Shown here in pieces: positions 54,807 through 62,234 of a stretch of DNA of 64,000 nucleotides (position 1 is the stretch's first letter; every line of letters starts with the position of its first letter). Origin of the DNA: Dyadobacter sp. CY312 (GTDB taxonomy: Bacteria; Bacteroidota; Bacteroidia; Cytophagales; Spirosomataceae). The translations under genes were made by a program, and so were the position numbers. The notes beneath the pieces are model-generated. The model saw only the letters and a program-made list of their open reading frames with translations, did no database searches and had not been told where the DNA came from. The stretch spans positions 1 through 64,000 of the forward strand of contig NZ_JAJUXG010000012.1 of assembly GCF_021390535.1 (NCBI RefSeq). The letters run 5' to 3'.

Positions 54807-55292
54807 TCAGAGCTTTCTCTCAATCAAACTGATGATACTTTTCAGGAACTTGGCATCTAGTTCGCTGAAATTATCCAGTTCGTCGCTGTCGACGTCCAAT
54901 ACCATAGCCACTGTTCCATTTCTATGAAAAACGGGCAATACAATTTCCGATTTGGAAGCAGAGCTACATGCGATGTGACCCGGGAATGCTTCCACATCAG
55001 GAACAGTGATGGTTTCCTTTCTGGAATAGCTGGCTCCGCATACTCCTTTATGAAATGGGATACGTGTACAGGCAATAGGTCCCTGAAATGGTCCAAGTAC
55101 CAATTGTCCTTCTTTTACAATGTAAAACCCAACCCAGAAAAAACTGAAAGCCTCTTTAAGTGCAGCACTGACATTTGCCAGATTGGCCGTCAGGTCACTT
55201 TCTGTCTCAATAAGCGCTGAAATTTGGGGAAGCAATGCACTGTAAACCTCTGTGCGATCAGTTGTTTTAGGAATGATTAATTCTTCTGCCAT
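54807..55292 (-). CDS. Free methionine-(R)-sulfoxide reductase (GAF domain)
   Basis: The 161-residue protein is a stand-alone GAF domain of the fRMsr type, which reduces free methionine-R-sulfoxide. The three conserved cysteines are present: Cys75 in GPIACTRIPF, Cys85 in KGVCGASYS, and Cys109 in PGHIACSSASKSEIVLPV. LGPFQG and the DVDS motif also fit the family. Length is normal. The gene is convergent with the TIM-barrel gene (seven bases apart) and is monocistronic. Confidence 0.93.
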   Translation of the reverse strand: MAEELIIPKTTDRTEVYSALLPQISALIETESDLTANLANVSAALKEAFSFFWVGFYIVKEGQLVLGPFQGPIACTRIPFHKGVCGASYSRKETITVPDVEAFPGHIACSSASKSEIVLPVFHRNGTVAMVLDVDSDELDNFSELDAKFLKSIISLIERKL

Positions 55293-55451
55293 GACTTAAA
55301 TAATGCGGTTTGATGAAAATTGAACATGATCCGAACCCAAATAGTTACAGAAGCCGGCTCTAAAATGAAATGTTGTAAATTAAAGCCTTATTGTTCAGTA
55401 TTTTGGTTAAAATCCGTTATTTAGCGGATAAGTATATTTTAAGATAAAATA

Positions 55452-56285
55452 ATGACCCAACGCCACATTCTGCTAATGGATGGCCCAGATCATAAAGGGC
55501 TGATTTATAAAGTAACACGCATCCTTTTTGAGCATAACCAGAATATTATCCGGAATGATGAATACGTGAGTCCTTCCAAATACTTCTTCATGCGGACGGA
55601 ATTTGAGGGAGAAACGGATGCCAGCGAACTCCTTGAAGTACTGCGCAAGGAATTGCCTTCGGGAATTAATCTTCGCGTCAACCCCAAAAAGAAGAAGGAC
55701 ATTGTCCTTTTTGTAACGAAGGAGCACCATTGCCTTGGCGAACTTTTGATCCGTTATGCATTTGATGAGCTGGATGCTACAATTCTGGCTGTTGTAAGTA
55801 ACTATAATACCTTACAGCCCTTGGTTAGCAAATTTGGAATTCCTTTCCATTACATTTCTCATGAAAACAAAACAAGAGAAGAGCACGAGGAGTCAATTTT
55901 AAGAACACTGGATGTTTACCGGCCTGAATATCTGGTTCTTGCAAAGTATATGCGAATCATTACGCCTGAATTTGTAAACCATTATCCTGACAGGATTATT
56001 AACATCCATCATTCTTTCTTACCGGCATTTATTGGTGCCAATCCTTACCGGCAGGCGTACGAACGAGGCGTTAAAATTATTGGAGCCACAGCGCATTTTG
56101 TAAACAATGATCTTGACGAGGGACCAATTATCGCGCAGGATGTGAAATCAATTGACCACCGTCAAACGGCTACGGATATGTCAACGATCGGAAAAGATAC
56201 CGAAAAGGCGGTATTATCGAAGGCTTTGAAGTTGGTATTTAATGACCGTGTCTTCATTCATAATAACCGGACAATAATCCTTTAA
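55452..56285 (+). CDS. purU: Formyltetrahydrofolate deformylase
   Basis: PurU hydrolyses 10-formyl-THF to formate and THF, balancing one-carbon units and feeding purine synthesis. The 277-residue protein has an N-terminal ACT domain (about 5-80, LLMDGPDHKGLIYKVTRILFEHNQNII) and a C-terminal formyltransferase-like domain. Its catalytic region is INIHHSFLPAFIGANPYRQAYERGVKIIGATAHFV (about 180-215), with DEGPII following. Length is standard. It ends before a bidirectional terminator shared with convergent leuA. Confidence 0.96.
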   Translation: MTQRHILLMDGPDHKGLIYKVTRILFEHNQNIIRNDEYVSPSKYFFMRTEFEGETDASELLEVLRKELPSGINLRVNPKKKKDIVLFVTKEHHCLGELLIRYAFDELDATILAVVSNYNTLQPLVSKFGIPFHYISHENKTREEHEESILRTLDVYRPEYLVLAKYMRIITPEFVNHYPDRIINIHHSFLPAFIGANPYRQAYERGVKIIGATAHFVNNDLDEGPIIAQDVKSIDHRQTATDMSTIGKDTEKAVLSKALKLVFNDRVFIHNNRTIIL

Positions 56286-56290
56286 ACAAG

Positions 56291-56326
56291 AAAAAACCCT
56301 TGGTCAGAATCACCGAGGGCTTTTTA
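56291..56326. terminator. Bidirectional terminator between purU and leuA
   Basis: CCCTTGGT (56297-56304) pairs with ACCGAGGG (56312-56319) with one wobble. Six A precede and five T follow, so a T-tract is present on both strands. It can end both purU and leuA transcripts. Confidence 0.82.
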
Positions 56327-56424
56327 TAATCTGATGGATGTTATTGAATGTGTAATCTTACAAAAAAATCTTCAAAACATCAAATTCATTTTCAGGCTAT
56401 TAGCTATTTCTAATAGGATTCTAA

Positions 56425-57579
56425 TTAAACCGGAATCGCGGTGCGGGCCAGATCCACAAGATCTGCATCGTTTACTTCTTTCTTAATATCGGCAACTTCA
56501 AGGAACCGTGTATACAGTTCATCAAGTATTGGTTTTTCAAAGCTAAATCCAAGCAGCTCTAATCTGTGTTTCAGTGCATGGCGTCCGCTACGCGCTGTGA
56601 GTACGATATCCGACTTGTCCACACCCACATCCTGAGGATTCATGATCTCATAATTCAGTGTATTTTTCAGGTGACCGTCCTGATGTATTCCTGAGCTGTG
56701 AGCAAAGGCGTTTCTTCCCACAATTGCCTTATTAGCTTGTACCGGCATGCGCATCATTTTAGATACAAGTTGACTTGTAGGATAGATAAACGGCGTATTT
56801 ACACCTGTTTCCAGGCCAAGTTCTTTATGCACAGTAAGTGCCATCACAACTTCTTCAAGGGAGGTATTTCCTGCTCTTTCTCCAATCCCGTTGATGGTAA
56901 CTTCAACCTGGCGCGCTCCCTGGCTAATACCAGCAATGGAGTTTGCAGTAGCAAGACCTAAGTCGTTGTGGCAGTGAATGGAAATGATGGCTTTATGTAC
57001 ATTCTTTACATTCTCAAAAATATACTTGATTTTGTTTCCATACTCATCAGGAAGGCAATATCCTGTTGTATCCGGGATATTAACTACCGTTGCTCCTGCA
57101 CCAATAACTGCTTCTACAAGCTGAGCCAGGAAAACAAGGTCAGCACGACCAGCATCCTCACAGTAAAACTCAACATCTTCTATTTTACTCTTAGCATATT
57201 TGGTAGCGGCAATAGCTCTTTCAATAATCTTCTCACGAGTAGTATTGAACTTGTGCTGGATGTGGATATCTGATGAGCCAATTCCGGTGTGGATTCTTCC
57301 ACGTTTTGCATATTTTAATGCATCTGCTGCTGCGTCAATATCACCGATTACGGCGCGAGAAAGCGCACAAATAATTGGTTCGCGAACTGCTTTCGATATT
57401 TCTACCACCGAGCGAAAATCGCCGGGGCTGGATACAGGAAATCCTGCTTCAATTACATCAACGCCTAGTTTCTCGAGTTGAGTGGCAACAATTATCTTTT
57501 CTTCCGTAGTTAATTGGCTGCCCGGTACTTGCTCGCCGTCCCGTAAAGTGGTGTCGAAGATCTGAACTCGATTACTCAT
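56425..57579 (-). CDS. leuA: 2-isopropylmalate synthase, short form
   Basis: LeuA condenses 2-oxoisovalerate with acetyl-CoA, the first committed step of leucine synthesis. The 384-residue protein has the HMGL-like TIM barrel ([13 protein letters not shown] at 8-20, the HCHND metal site near 201-205, NGIGERAGN near 230-238) and a linker with [15 protein letters not shown]. It ends before the C-terminal regulatory domain that makes E. coli LeuA about 523 residues long, so leucine feedback through that domain is absent. Control instead appears to be at transcription: a leucine-codon leader and attenuator precede it. Confidence 0.95.
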   Translation of the reverse strand: MSNRVQIFDTTLRDGEQVPGSQLTTEEKIIVATQLEKLGVDVIEAGFPVSSPGDFRSVVEISKAVREPIICALSRAVIGDIDAAADALKYAKRGRIHTGIGSSDIHIQHKFNTTREKIIERAIAATKYAKSKIEDVEFYCEDAGRADLVFLAQLVEAVIGAGATVVNIPDTTGYCLPDEYGNKIKYIFENVKNVHKAIISIHCHNDLGLATANSIAGISQGARQVEVTINGIGERAGNTSLEEVVMALTVHKELGLETGVNTPFIYPTSQLVSKMMRMPVQANKAIVGRNAFAHSSGIHQDGHLKNTLNYEIMNPQDVGVDKSDIVLTARSGRHALKHRLELLGFSFEKPILDELYTRFLEVADIKKEVNDADLVDLARTAIPV

Positions 57580-57635
57580 TGATGGGTATTTTTGATTATT
57601 ATAAAATTACGAATTTAATAATTTTCGGTCAATAT

Positions 57636-57666
57636 AAAACCCTTTCCCGATGAGAGAAAGGGTTTT
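57636..57666 (-). terminator. leuA attenuator terminator hairpin
   Basis: The arms 57656-57666 and 57636-57646 pair perfectly over 11 bp (minus strand AAAACCCTTTC ... GAAAGGGTTTT). On the minus strand the hairpin lies 56 bases before the leuA ATG and 31 bases after the leader peptide stop. An upstream word CGGGAAAGG (minus 57693-57685) is identical to part of the distal arm (57649-57641). It can compete for the proximal arm, giving the usual antiterminator. Confidence 0.85.
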
Positions 57667-57696
57667 GGATGATTCAAAACAATACCTTTCCCGCTG

Positions 57697-57744
57697 TCAC
57701 GGAATGCTCAGGAGAAGCAAATTTATGTTTTGATCGTGTGTCAT
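57697..57744 (-). CDS. leuL: Leucine-rich leader peptide of the leuA attenuator
   Basis: The 15-codon frame on the minus strand reads MTHDQNINLLLLSIP and stops with TGA. It contains four consecutive leucine codons using four different codons (TTG CTT CTC CTG), so ribosome stalling would report on several leucyl-tRNAs. It ends just before the CGGGAAAGG antiterminator word and is followed by the terminator hairpin and leuA. This is the classical arrangement of amino-acid-controlled attenuation. The symbol is used by analogy with the enterobacterial leader. Confidence 0.85.
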   Translation of the reverse strand: MTHDQNINLLLLSIP

Positions 57745-57848
57745 GACTTAGTTTTATTTGCGAAATTTCGCTGACTGCGATTTTCTTCTGCAAAGAAAGT
57801 ACAAGTTTTGAGCTAAACAAATAATATTTGGCAAAAACTTCAAAAAAA

Positions 57849-58919
57849 TCAAATTCTCTTCAAAAGTTCTTCACCTGCAGACTGTGTATTCAGAATTTTA
57901 TCCGCCGGAGTTGTTTCGTCTGCAATGTCCTTCGTTCTGAATCCGTCTTTAAGCAATTTGTCCACTGCAGCAATAATCGCGTCGGATTCTTCTTTCAAAC
58001 CAAACGAGATATCAAGCAGAAGTGCGGCTGAAAGCACAGATGCTAACGGATTCGCGATACCCTTACCTGTAATATCGTGAGCAGAACCGTGGATTGGCTC
58101 GTAAACACCAGTACTGTCACCAATTGAAGCGGATGCAAGCATACCCATTGAACCAGCAATCTGGCTTGCTTCGTCAGTAAGAATATCTCCGAAAAGGTTG
58201 GCAGTTACAACAACATCGAAACGACGCGGATCTTTGATGAGCATCATTGCTGCTGAATCAACAAACTGGTGTTCAACTTCCACGTCAGGATATTCAGGAG
58301 CTAGTTTTTGAACAACTTCTCTCCACAATCTGCTTGTTTCCAATACGTTTGCTTTGTCAACAGAGCAAAGTTTTTTACGACGCGTACGGGCTGCATCAAA
58401 AGCTTTGCGGGCAATACGTTCAACTTCGTAACGGCTGTATTCTGCGATGTCGTAAGCAGTGTCGCCATCGTTTTTACGACCTTTTTCTCCGAAATAAATA
58501 TCGCCGGTAAGCTCGCGGAAGAAAAGAATATCCGATCCTTTCAGGATTTCTGGTTTGATAGAAGATGCGCCAAGCAACTCGTCAAACAACTTGATCGGGC
58601 GAAGATTGGCATACAAACCAAGTTCTTTACGCATTTTCAAAAGACCTTGTTCCGGACGAACTTTTGCGCTTGGATCGTTATCATATTTTGGGTGACCCAC
58701 TGCTCCGAAAAGAACGGCGTCAGAAGCTCTCATTTTTTCAAGCGTTTCATCAGGAAGCGGATTTCCTGTTGCTTCAATGGCAACGTGGCCAATCAGTGCC
58801 TCATCATAGGTAAATTCGTGACCAAATTTGGCAGCGATTTTCTCTAAAACTTTTTTACCAACTTCTGTAACTTCCTGTCCGATACCATCACCGGGAACAA
58901 TTAGAATATGCTTCTTCAT
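57849..58919 (-). CDS. leuB: 3-isopropylmalate dehydrogenase
   Basis: LeuB oxidises and decarboxylates 3-isopropylmalate with NAD in leucine synthesis; in citramalate pathways the same enzyme handles 3-methylmalate. The 356-residue protein has the start KKHILIVPGDGIGQEV, the substrate helix PEQGLLKMRKELGLYANLRPI, the FRELTGDIYFGEKG segment, and the NAD site GVYEPIHGSAHDITGKGIANP. I chose ATG 58919 over the longer frame from 58961, which runs into the cassette repeat. It is 15 bases from the inverted repeat of the GxxExxY cassette. Confidence 0.97.
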   Translation of the reverse strand: MKKHILIVPGDGIGQEVTEVGKKVLEKIAAKFGHEFTYDEALIGHVAIEATGNPLPDETLEKMRASDAVLFGAVGHPKYDNDPSAKVRPEQGLLKMRKELGLYANLRPIKLFDELLGASSIKPEILKGSDILFFRELTGDIYFGEKGRKNDGDTAYDIAEYSRYEVERIARKAFDAARTRRKKLCSVDKANVLETSRLWREVVQKLAPEYPDVEVEHQFVDSAAMMLIKDPRRFDVVVTANLFGDILTDEASQIAGSMGMLASASIGDSTGVYEPIHGSAHDITGKGIANPLASVLSAALLLDISFGLKEESDAIIAAVDKLLKDGFRTKDIADETTPADKILNTQSAGEELLKRI

Positions 58920-58934
58920 TAATAAATTTGGTTT

Positions 58935-59382
58935 ACCACGGAGTTGCGCTGAGTTTAGCACAGAGTTTCACCGTGTTTATAATACAAAACGTTTTATTCC
59001 ACTTTTTAAACTACTTACATTGAAATTGATCAAATAGCCGATTTTGAATTGCCCTAATCGCATGTATGTCAAGACTTGTGAAGTATGAACATCATGTAGT
59101 GACTCAACTGATTTTAATTCAAGTACAATCTTATTTTCTATCAATAGGTCAATCCTGTAACCACAATCAAGTTTTATCTCTTCAAAAATCAGAGGCATTG
59201 CCTTTTCTTTTTCAACAAATAAGCCGCTTTTGGTCATTTTATAGTAAAGGCATTCCTTATATGCATGTTCTAATAAACCCGGACCAAGCGCAGTGTGAAC
59301 TGCGAAAGCCGAACTTAGGATTTGACTGGTAATATGGTCAAACTCCGGGTAACTCAGTGCCATACTCCGACAACTCCGTGGT
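58935..59382. mobile_element. GxxExxY cassette A with 12-bp terminal inverted repeats
   Basis: ACCACGGAGTTG at 58935-58946 is repeated in inverse orientation at 59371-59382. Between them is one complete gene on the minus strand. The left inner side also has CTGAG and CACAGAG words (58949-58966). The unit fills the whole gap between leuB and cimA, and its right repeat lies inside the 3' end of the cimA reading frame. No clear target duplication is visible. Movement is inferred from structure and from the related cassette at 61622-62227. Confidence 0.65.
58977..59363 (-). CDS. GxxExxY protein, PD-(D/E)xK nuclease-like
   Basis: The 128-residue protein shows the family motif GLLEHAY (Glu32) and a nuclease-like core: Asp72 in GYRIDLL, Glu82-x-Lys84 in LELKS, and Gln96 in HTSQVLTYM. 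This pattern fits the PD-(D/E)xK fold, but the family has no proven activity that I know of. It is about half identical to the protein at 61727-62098. Its start codon lies inside the last codons of cimA (10-base overlap), so it may be translated from the leu operon mRNA. Flanking inverted repeats indicate a small mobile cassette. Confidence 0.85.
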   Translation of the reverse strand: MALSYPEFDHITSQILSSAFAVHTALGPGLLEHAYKECLYYKMTKSGLFVEKEKAMPLIFEEIKLDCGYRIDLLIENKIVLELKSVESLHDVHTSQVLTYMRLGQFKIGYLINFNVSSLKSGIKRFVL

Positions 59383-60919
59383 TAATTGGCTCATTAGGAA
59401 CGCCAATCAAATTCAACATCTTCTGCGTTGCCATGATCGCCGATACAGTTTGATCGGAGTCCAGACCTCTTGTTTTTACATCTTTACCATTAATTTCCCA
59501 GGTTATAATCGTTTCGCACAGGGCATCGGTTTTTCCGCCCGGCGGAATCCTTACGGCATAATCCGTCAGCATAGGAAGGCTGATTCCCTTTTTGCAATAT
59601 ATCTTTTTCAGCGCGTTCATAAAGGCATCATACTGACCGTCACCCTGTGCACTTTCTTCAAAAATTTCGTCACCAAACCGTATTTGCAATGTAGCGGAAG
59701 GCTTAAGATTTTTAGAATGCGTGAGTACATAGTTCACGATAACTACCTTTTCTTCAATAGCATTACTATCCAGAACATCAGAAATGATGTAGGGGAGATC
59801 GTCAGGTGTGACCGCTTCTTTTCTGTCGCCAAGCTCGATGATCCGCTGCGTTACTTTTTTCAGATCAGCATCTGCAAGGGTAATTCCAAGGTCACGCAGA
59901 TTGTTCTCAATATTGGCTTTTCCTGATGTTTTACCCAAGGCATAAGAACGAAGACGTCCAAATCGCTCAGGCATTAACTTGCTGAAATAGAGATTGTTTT
60001 TCTTGTCTCCATCTGCGTGAATACCGGCGGTTTGCGTAAAAACACTTTCGCCAACAATAGGTTTATTGGAAGGAATACGAATCCCTGAAAATGTCTCAAC
60101 AAGTTTGCTAACTGAATACAGTGATTTTTCATTCACAGAGGTTTCATACTCCGGCATGAAATCCTTCAAAACCGCAATTGTACTTGCAAGAGGGGCATTT
60201 CCGGTTCTTTCTCCCATACCATTTACGGTAAGGTGAAGTCCGTGTGCGCCAGCTCTCAATGCCTCCATCACGTTGGCAACGCTCAGGTCGTAATCGTTAT
60301 GTGCATGAAATTCGAATCGACAGTTTGGATAACGGTCAACAATGGATTTCACAAACTCATAAGACTCAGATGGAGTTAAAATCCCTAACGTATCTGGCAG
60401 CAAAATCCGTTTAATAGGTATTGTACAAAGGAAATCCAGTGCCTGGAAAACGTACTCTTTCGAACTCCGCATCCCGTTACTCCAATCTTCCATGTACACG
60501 TTGCAGTCTATTCCGGAAGCCTGCGCCAGTTCAATGACCTTCCTGATGTCCTCAAAATGTTCGGCAGGTTGCTTTTTAAGCTGATGCGTAAGATGATTAA
60601 GCGAACCTTTTGTGAGCAGGTTCATTACTCTCGCACCAGATTCCAGCATCCAGTTTATCGAAGCGTCTCCGTCAACAAATGTGAGAACTTCTATTTTATC
60701 AAGAAATCCGTTTGCTTTTGCCCATTCAGTAATTTTTTTTACCGCCTGAAATTCACCCTCAGACACACGTGCCGAGGCCACTTCAATGCGATCTACTTTA
60801 ACTTCCTGCAACAGGAGCTGGGCGATGGTTAATTTTTCTGATGCAGAAAACGACACACCGCTGGTTTGCTCACCATCGCGAAGTGTCGTATCCATTATTT
60901 CAATATAGCGTCTGTTCAT
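59354..60919 (-). CDS. cimA: (R)-citramalate synthase, Leptospira type
   Basis: The 521-residue enzyme condenses pyruvate and acetyl-CoA to citramalate, giving 2-oxobutanoate for isoleucine without threonine. It shares long stretches with Leptospira CimA as I remember it: [76 protein letters not shown] full C-terminal regulatory domain (about 390-510, with VRIPPGGKTDAL) is present. A homologous 2-isopropylmalate synthase role is the alternative, but leuA is already present. The last residues (HGVVGVWH) are encoded by the repeat of cassette A. Heptamer repeats precede the start. Confidence 0.9.
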   Translation of the reverse strand: MNRRYIEIMDTTLRDGEQTSGVSFSASEKLTIAQLLLQEVKVDRIEVASARVSEGEFQAVKKITEWAKANGFLDKIEVLTFVDGDASINWMLESGARVMNLLTKGSLNHLTHQLKKQPAEHFEDIRKVIELAQASGIDCNVYMEDWSNGMRSSKEYVFQALDFLCTIPIKRILLPDTLGILTPSESYEFVKSIVDRYPNCRFEFHAHNDYDLSVANVMEALRAGAHGLHLTVNGMGERTGNAPLASTIAVLKDFMPEYETSVNEKSLYSVSKLVETFSGIRIPSNKPIVGESVFTQTAGIHADGDKKNNLYFSKLMPERFGRLRSYALGKTSGKANIENNLRDLGITLADADLKKVTQRIIELGDRKEAVTPDDLPYIISDVLDSNAIEEKVVIVNYVLTHSKNLKPSATLQIRFGDEIFEESAQGDGQYDAFMNALKKIYCKKGISLPMLTDYAVRIPPGGKTDALCETIITWEINGKDVKTRGLDSDQTVSAIMATQKMLNLIGVPNEPINHGVVGVWH

Positions 60920-60922
60920 GTG

Positions 60923-61001
60923 GGGCTGTCGGCCGTCGGCTGTCGGCTATCGGCCTGCATCGGTAAAAAAGCCGAAAGCCGATTGCTGAAAGCCGAAAGC
61001 C
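60923..61001. repeat. Eleven-unit heptamer array before cimA
   Basis: On the minus strand about eleven 7-base units run from GGCTTTC-type words (GGCTTTC, AGCAATC, GGCTTTT) to CGATAGC, CGACAGC and CGACGGC. The second half is the approximate reverse complement of the first. The array fills the leuD-cimA gap and ends about four bases before the cimA ATG. It is much more GC-rich than the surrounding DNA. Confidence 0.8.
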
Positions 61002-61003
61002 TT

Positions 61004-61600
61004 TTAATAAATTCTCGCTGCTTCAAATTCTTCGATCTCACTTTTCATAGCCTGAAGATAATCGATATCGTCAAAGCCGTTGGTCATATTGTGTTTTTTA
61101 TAACCATTGATGTCGAAAGATTCTTTCTCTCCTGTTGCAAGAAGTGTAATGGTTTGCTCAGGAAGATTCACTTCCAGTTCAGCATTTGGATCAGCTTCAA
61201 TAGCCTGGAATATTTTGTCAAGAAACTCTTCACTAACCTGAACTGGTAAGATTCCGATATTGAGAGAGTTGCCTTTAAAAATATCTGCGAAGAAGCTGGA
61301 AACTACGCAACGGAAACCGTAATCGTAAATCGCCCATGCAGCGTGCTCACGGCTCGATCCGCTACCGAAGTTGCGTCCGCCTACAAGGATTTTACCGGAG
61401 TAAATTGGGTTGTTCAATACGAAATCCTGCTTCGGAGTATCGTCACCGTTGTAACGCCAGTCTCTGAAAAGGTTATCGCCAAATCCTTCGCGTTTGGTCG
61501 CTTTAAGGAAGCGTGCAGGGATGATCTGATCCGTGTCAACGTTCTCAATCGGCAAAGGAACTGCCGTGCTTTTTAATATTGTGAATTTATCGTATGCCAT
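61004..61600 (-). CDS. leuD: 3-isopropylmalate dehydratase small subunit
   Basis: LeuD is the small subunit of isopropylmalate isomerase. The 198-residue protein has the swivelling-domain hallmarks: PIENVDTDQIIPARFLK near 17-33, GRNFGSGSSREHAAWAI near 75-91 at the active site, and FADIFKGNSLNIGILPV near 105-121. I chose ATG 61600 (MAYDKF) because the longer frame to 61660 runs into the cassette repeat. leuC lies upstream, separated by the GxxExxY cassette B; without it the genes would be about 29 bases apart. Confidence 0.97.
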   Translation of the reverse strand: MAYDKFTILKSTAVPLPIENVDTDQIIPARFLKATKREGFGDNLFRDWRYNGDDTPKQDFVLNNPIYSGKILVGGRNFGSGSSREHAAWAIYDYGFRCVVSSFFADIFKGNSLNIGILPVQVSEEFLDKIFQAIEADPNAELEVNLPEQTITLLATGEKESFDINGYKKHNMTNGFDDIDYLQAMKSEIEEFEAARIY

Positions 61601-61621
61601 TTGTATGTATGTTTTTAAGCA

Positions 61622-62227
61622 GGTTACACAGAGATTCACGGAGTTAAAAAAGAGGGACACAGAGATTTATCAACACTGCGCATAAACTTTTAACATCCCT
61701 TGAATCATGATTCTGAGTAACCTCATTTAATTTAAAAATCTTTTTATACCGTTTTTAAGCATTGAAACATTGAAATTTATCAGAAGACCTGCATCCATCT
61801 CTGCGAACTTCATGTATGTCAAAATTTGAGCAGTATGGACAGAACTTATTGCTTCAACGCTTTTCAATTCAACAACTACTAAATTTTCCACTACAAAATC
61901 CATTCGGTAACCGTACTCAATGTCAATTTCCTTGTATCGGATCGGAATTGGTTTTTGCCTTTCGAAAAGTAATCCAGCCTTAGTTAATTCATAAGCCAGG
62001 CACTCTTCATATGCAGACTCTAACATTCCAGGTCCCAGTTCTCTATGGATCTCAATGCAGCAACCAATAATCTCACCAGTTAAATCATTGATGTCCATAA
62101 ATCAGTTGTGGTTATGCTTTATCTTACAGACACACAAGTGCAGTGCTGAGTCACACAGAAAATTATAGAACTTATTTAAAATAATCTCTGTGGCTCTCTT
62201 TTGTACTCCGTGAATCTCTGTGTAACC
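61622..62227. mobile_element. GxxExxY cassette B with 23-bp terminal inverted repeats
   Basis: A 23-base sequence beginning GGTTACACAGAG and ending CACGGAGT at 61622-61644 is repeated exactly, in inverse orientation, at 62205-62227. A further CACAGAGAT word lies about 15 bases inside each end. Within the repeats is one gene (61727-62098, minus). The ends are 21 bases from the leuD start and 7 bases from the leuC stop, so the cassette fills a gap that would otherwise be about 29 bases. No clear target duplication is seen. Confidence 0.78.
61727..62098 (-). CDS. GxxExxY protein, PD-(D/E)xK nuclease-like
   Basis: The 123-residue protein has the family motif GMLESAY (Glu27) and the same putative catalytic set as the copy at 58977: Asp67 in GYRMDFV, Glu77-x-Lys79 in VELKS, and Gln91 in HTAQILTYM. 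Both end in INFNVS-LK-GIKRF. No signal or membrane segment is present. It is oriented with the leu operon and could be read from its mRNA. The function is unknown; the perfect inverted repeats around it suggest it belongs to a mobile unit, perhaps as its nuclease. Confidence 0.87.
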   Translation of the reverse strand: MDINDLTGEIIGCCIEIHRELGPGMLESAYEECLAYELTKAGLLFERQKPIPIRYKEIDIEYGYRMDFVVENLVVVELKSVEAISSVHTAQILTYMKFAEMDAGLLINFNVSMLKNGIKRFLN

Positions 62228-62234
62228 TTTCGAA

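Noticed and set aside
18848..61001. Heptamer arrays as CRISPR repeats
   Set aside because: Units are seven bases with no spacers, and no cas genes are present.
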